DNA of 64,000 nucleotides from Methylomicrobium agile (GTDB lineage: Bacteria > Pseudomonadota > Gammaproteobacteria > Methylococcales > Methylomonadaceae), in the NCBI RefSeq assembly GCF_000733855.1, contig NZ_JPOJ01000001.1:1488001-1552000 (forward strand). The letters run 5' to 3'. Of this stretch, positions 62,592 to 64,000 are shown piece after piece. Position 1 is the first letter of the stretch; each line of letters starts with the position of its first letter. A program made the translations under genes and the position numbers. The notes under the pieces are model-generated. The model was not told the DNA's origin. It did not search any database and saw only the letters and a list, made by a program, of their open reading frames with translations.

Positions 62592-63599
62592 ATGACCAAA
62601 CCGATAATCGCGGATGATGCCGCGCTCGACCAAGCCGTTCATCTGCTGCGCCAGGGCCGCCTGGTCGCCTTTCCGACCGAAACCGTTTACGGCCTGGGCG
62701 CCGATGCCGCGAATGCGGAAGCGGTCGGCCGCATCTTTGCGGCCAAGGGACGCCCGGCGGATCATCCGTTGATCGTGCATATCAACGGCGCCGGCCGCCT
62801 GGACGACTGGGCCGAGTCCGTACCCGAGGCTGCCCGGCGCCTGGCCGAACGTTTCTGGCCCGGCCCGCTGGCGATCATTCTGAAAAAGCGGCCGCACGTG
62901 CCCGATGCGGTGACCGGCGGCCAGCCGACCGTCGGCCTGCGCGTACCGGGCCATCCGGTCGCGCTGCGCCTGCTCGAAAAATTCGGCGGCGGCATTGCCG
63001 CTCCTTCCGCGAACCGTTTTTGCCGGATCAGTCCGACCACGGCCCGGCATGTCGAAGAAGAACTCGGCAATAGCGTCGATCTGATTCTCGACGGCGGCCC
63101 GTGCAAGGTCGGCGTCGAATCGACGATCGTCGACCTGAGCGGCGCCCGGCCGCGGCTGCTGCGGCCCGGTCGTATCAGCCGGGTTCAGATCGAAGAAGTG
63201 CTGGGAGTCGGCCTTGAGCTTGCCGCGAAAGCCGGGTCGCTCAATGTCCGTGCGCCCGGACTGATGGCGGTGCATTACGCACCCAGTACCACCGCGCTGT
63301 TATGCCCCAGCGGGGATATCTGGGAAACGCTGAGGCAACTGATCGCCCAAGGCCGCCGGGTCGGCCTGATCGCTTACCACCGCGCCGTGCTTCCTCCCGG
63401 TTTGGCCCATACCCTGCTCATGCCTGCGGAAGCGTACGATTACGCCCAAGCGCTTTATGCCGCCCTGCGCGAAACGGATAATCTTGGCCTCGACATGATC
63501 GTAATCGAACAGCCTCCCGAAAGCGAGGCCTGGCATGCGGTGAACGACCGGCTGCGCAAGGCAACCGTGCCCTCCGGTTCGGCGATTCCCGGCTCGTAA
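62592..63599 (+). CDS. Threonylcarbamoyl-AMP synthase, Sua5 type
   Basis: A 335-residue protein with an N-terminal YrdC/TsaC domain (GRLVAFPTETVYGLGADAAN, VGRIFAAKGRPADHPLIVHI, SANRFCRISPTTARHV) and a C-terminal Sua5 extension (about 215-335). It makes threonylcarbamoyl-AMP for t6A in ANN-decoding tRNAs. The start is 4 bases after pycB's stop, so it probably reads from the same transcript. Confidence 0.94.
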   Translation: MTKPIIADDAALDQAVHLLRQGRLVAFPTETVYGLGADAANAEAVGRIFAAKGRPADHPLIVHINGAGRLDDWAESVPEAARRLAERFWPGPLAIILKKRPHVPDAVTGGQPTVGLRVPGHPVALRLLEKFGGGIAAPSANRFCRISPTTARHVEEELGNSVDLILDGGPCKVGVESTIVDLSGARPRLLRPGRISRVQIEEVLGVGLELAAKAGSLNVRAPGLMAVHYAPSTTALLCPSGDIWETLRQLIAQGRRVGLIAYHRAVLPPGLAHTLLMPAEAYDYAQALYAALRETDNLGLDMIVIEQPPESEAWHAVNDRLRKATVPSGSAIPGS

Positions 63600-63668
63600 G
63601 CCCGGTAAGCTCAAATTCCAAATAAGGTACGCGGAGCGTACCCTGCTCCAGGTCTTTCAATATTCAGT

Positions 63669-64000
63669 ATGGCCGACAAAGTTTTCAATTTAGAAGCGGC
63701 GCTCGCCTACGACCGCGATCACATCTGGCATCCCTATACTTCGATGATCGCTCCGGATCCGGTGTATCCGGTCGTTTCAGCGAACGGCGTCATGCTGAAA
63801 CTGGCGGACGGACGGGAACTGATCGACGGAATGTCGTCCTGGTGGGCGGCGATCCACGGCTACAACCACCCCCGCCTGAACGAAGCCGCCATCGAACAGC
63901 TCGGCAAAATGGCGCACGTGATGTTCGGCGGGCTGACTCACCCGGCCGCGATCGGGCTGGTCGAACGCCTGCTGGCCATTTGCCCGCGGGGGCTGGACAA
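63669..64000 (+). CDS. bioA: Adenosylmethionine-8-amino-7-oxononanoate transaminase, cut by window end
   Basis: The first 110 residues of a class III aminotransferase of biotin synthesis. RDHIWHPYTSMIAPDPVYPV is the BioA hallmark, and GMSSWWAAIHGYNHPRLNEA with HVMFGGLTHPAAIGLVERL follow. The remaining about 320 residues lie outside the window. It makes 7,8-diaminopelargonate, and a biotin supply near two biotin-dependent carboxylases is sensible. Confidence 0.95.
   Translation, partial: MADKVFNLEAALAYDRDHIWHPYTSMIAPDPVYPVVSANGVMLKLADGRELIDGMSSWWAAIHGYNHPRLNEAAIEQLGKMAHVMFGGLTHPAAIGLVERLLAICPRGLD

Overview
The window looks like chromosome from a gammaproteobacterium, most likely a methanotroph of the Methylococcales. 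The order dusB-fis-purH-purD is a gammaproteobacterial arrangement. Fis, MlaC, cytochrome c4, DapC/D/E and a two-subunit pyruvate carboxylase fit the same group. The methanotroph assignment is an inference: it rests on a DUF3280-like gene, a cupin gene and a NarL-type kinase/regulator pair that resemble methanol-oxidation neighbourhoods, plus two small Cys-rich proteins I associate with methanotrophs. No methane monooxygenase or methanol dehydrogenase gene is in the window, and there are no rRNA, tRNA or CRISPR features that I can see.

Layout. 1-700: 3' part of an IS5-type transposase. 960-6494: a sensory cluster of two ODP-type di-iron metallo-beta-lactamase-fold proteins, a GGDEF-EAL protein, a small soluble protein with two MCP-tip-like motifs, and an HDOD protein. 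6613-13411: a regulatory region cut by two insertion sequences. A complete IS66 element (6680-9138, 8-bp target duplication) splits a DUF3280-like gene, and an IS5/IS427-like element (11849-12700) lies between a histidine kinase and its likely response regulator. 13405-16131: HdeD-like protein, phosphate transporter and DUF47 partner. 16426-18081: an arsenic operon in decay, with arsR and arsC intact and the arsI-like and ACR3 genes broken. 18295-20762: CDF efflux pump, phosphoribosyltransferase, MlaC.

21206-43701 is mainly housekeeping: purD, purH, fis, dusB; a Cys-rich membrane protein with an orphan metal-binding peptide; an RlmI-like methyltransferase, DUF3426, prmA; accC-accB-aroQ; tlpA-like/dsbD/cutA; fxsA; uvrD; an M48 lipoprotein protease; and the succinylase lysine pathway (dapC, dapD, dapE). 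43752-53198 holds a GH17-type membrane protein, a DnaA-box/AT-rich region that could be a replication origin, and a two-gene unit in which a sigma-54-like domain fused to a GIY-YIG domain precedes a globin-coupled PAS-PAS-GGDEF-EAL protein. Fructosamine kinase, a lysine-rich secreted protein and cytochrome c4 follow. A complete IS4-family element (53361-54546, 10-bp target duplication) precedes NUDIX, SulP, NhaR-like, pyruvate carboxylase A and B, Sua5 and the start of bioA at the right edge.

Two themes stand out. First, gas sensing tied to c-di-GMP occurs twice with different chemistry: di-iron ODP proteins at 1-6 kb and a haem globin at 46-49 kb. Second, the DNA is being remodelled: three complete insertion sequences (two with clear target duplications), a decaying ars operon, and five intergenic inverted-repeat elements bounded by GTAGG...CCTAC.
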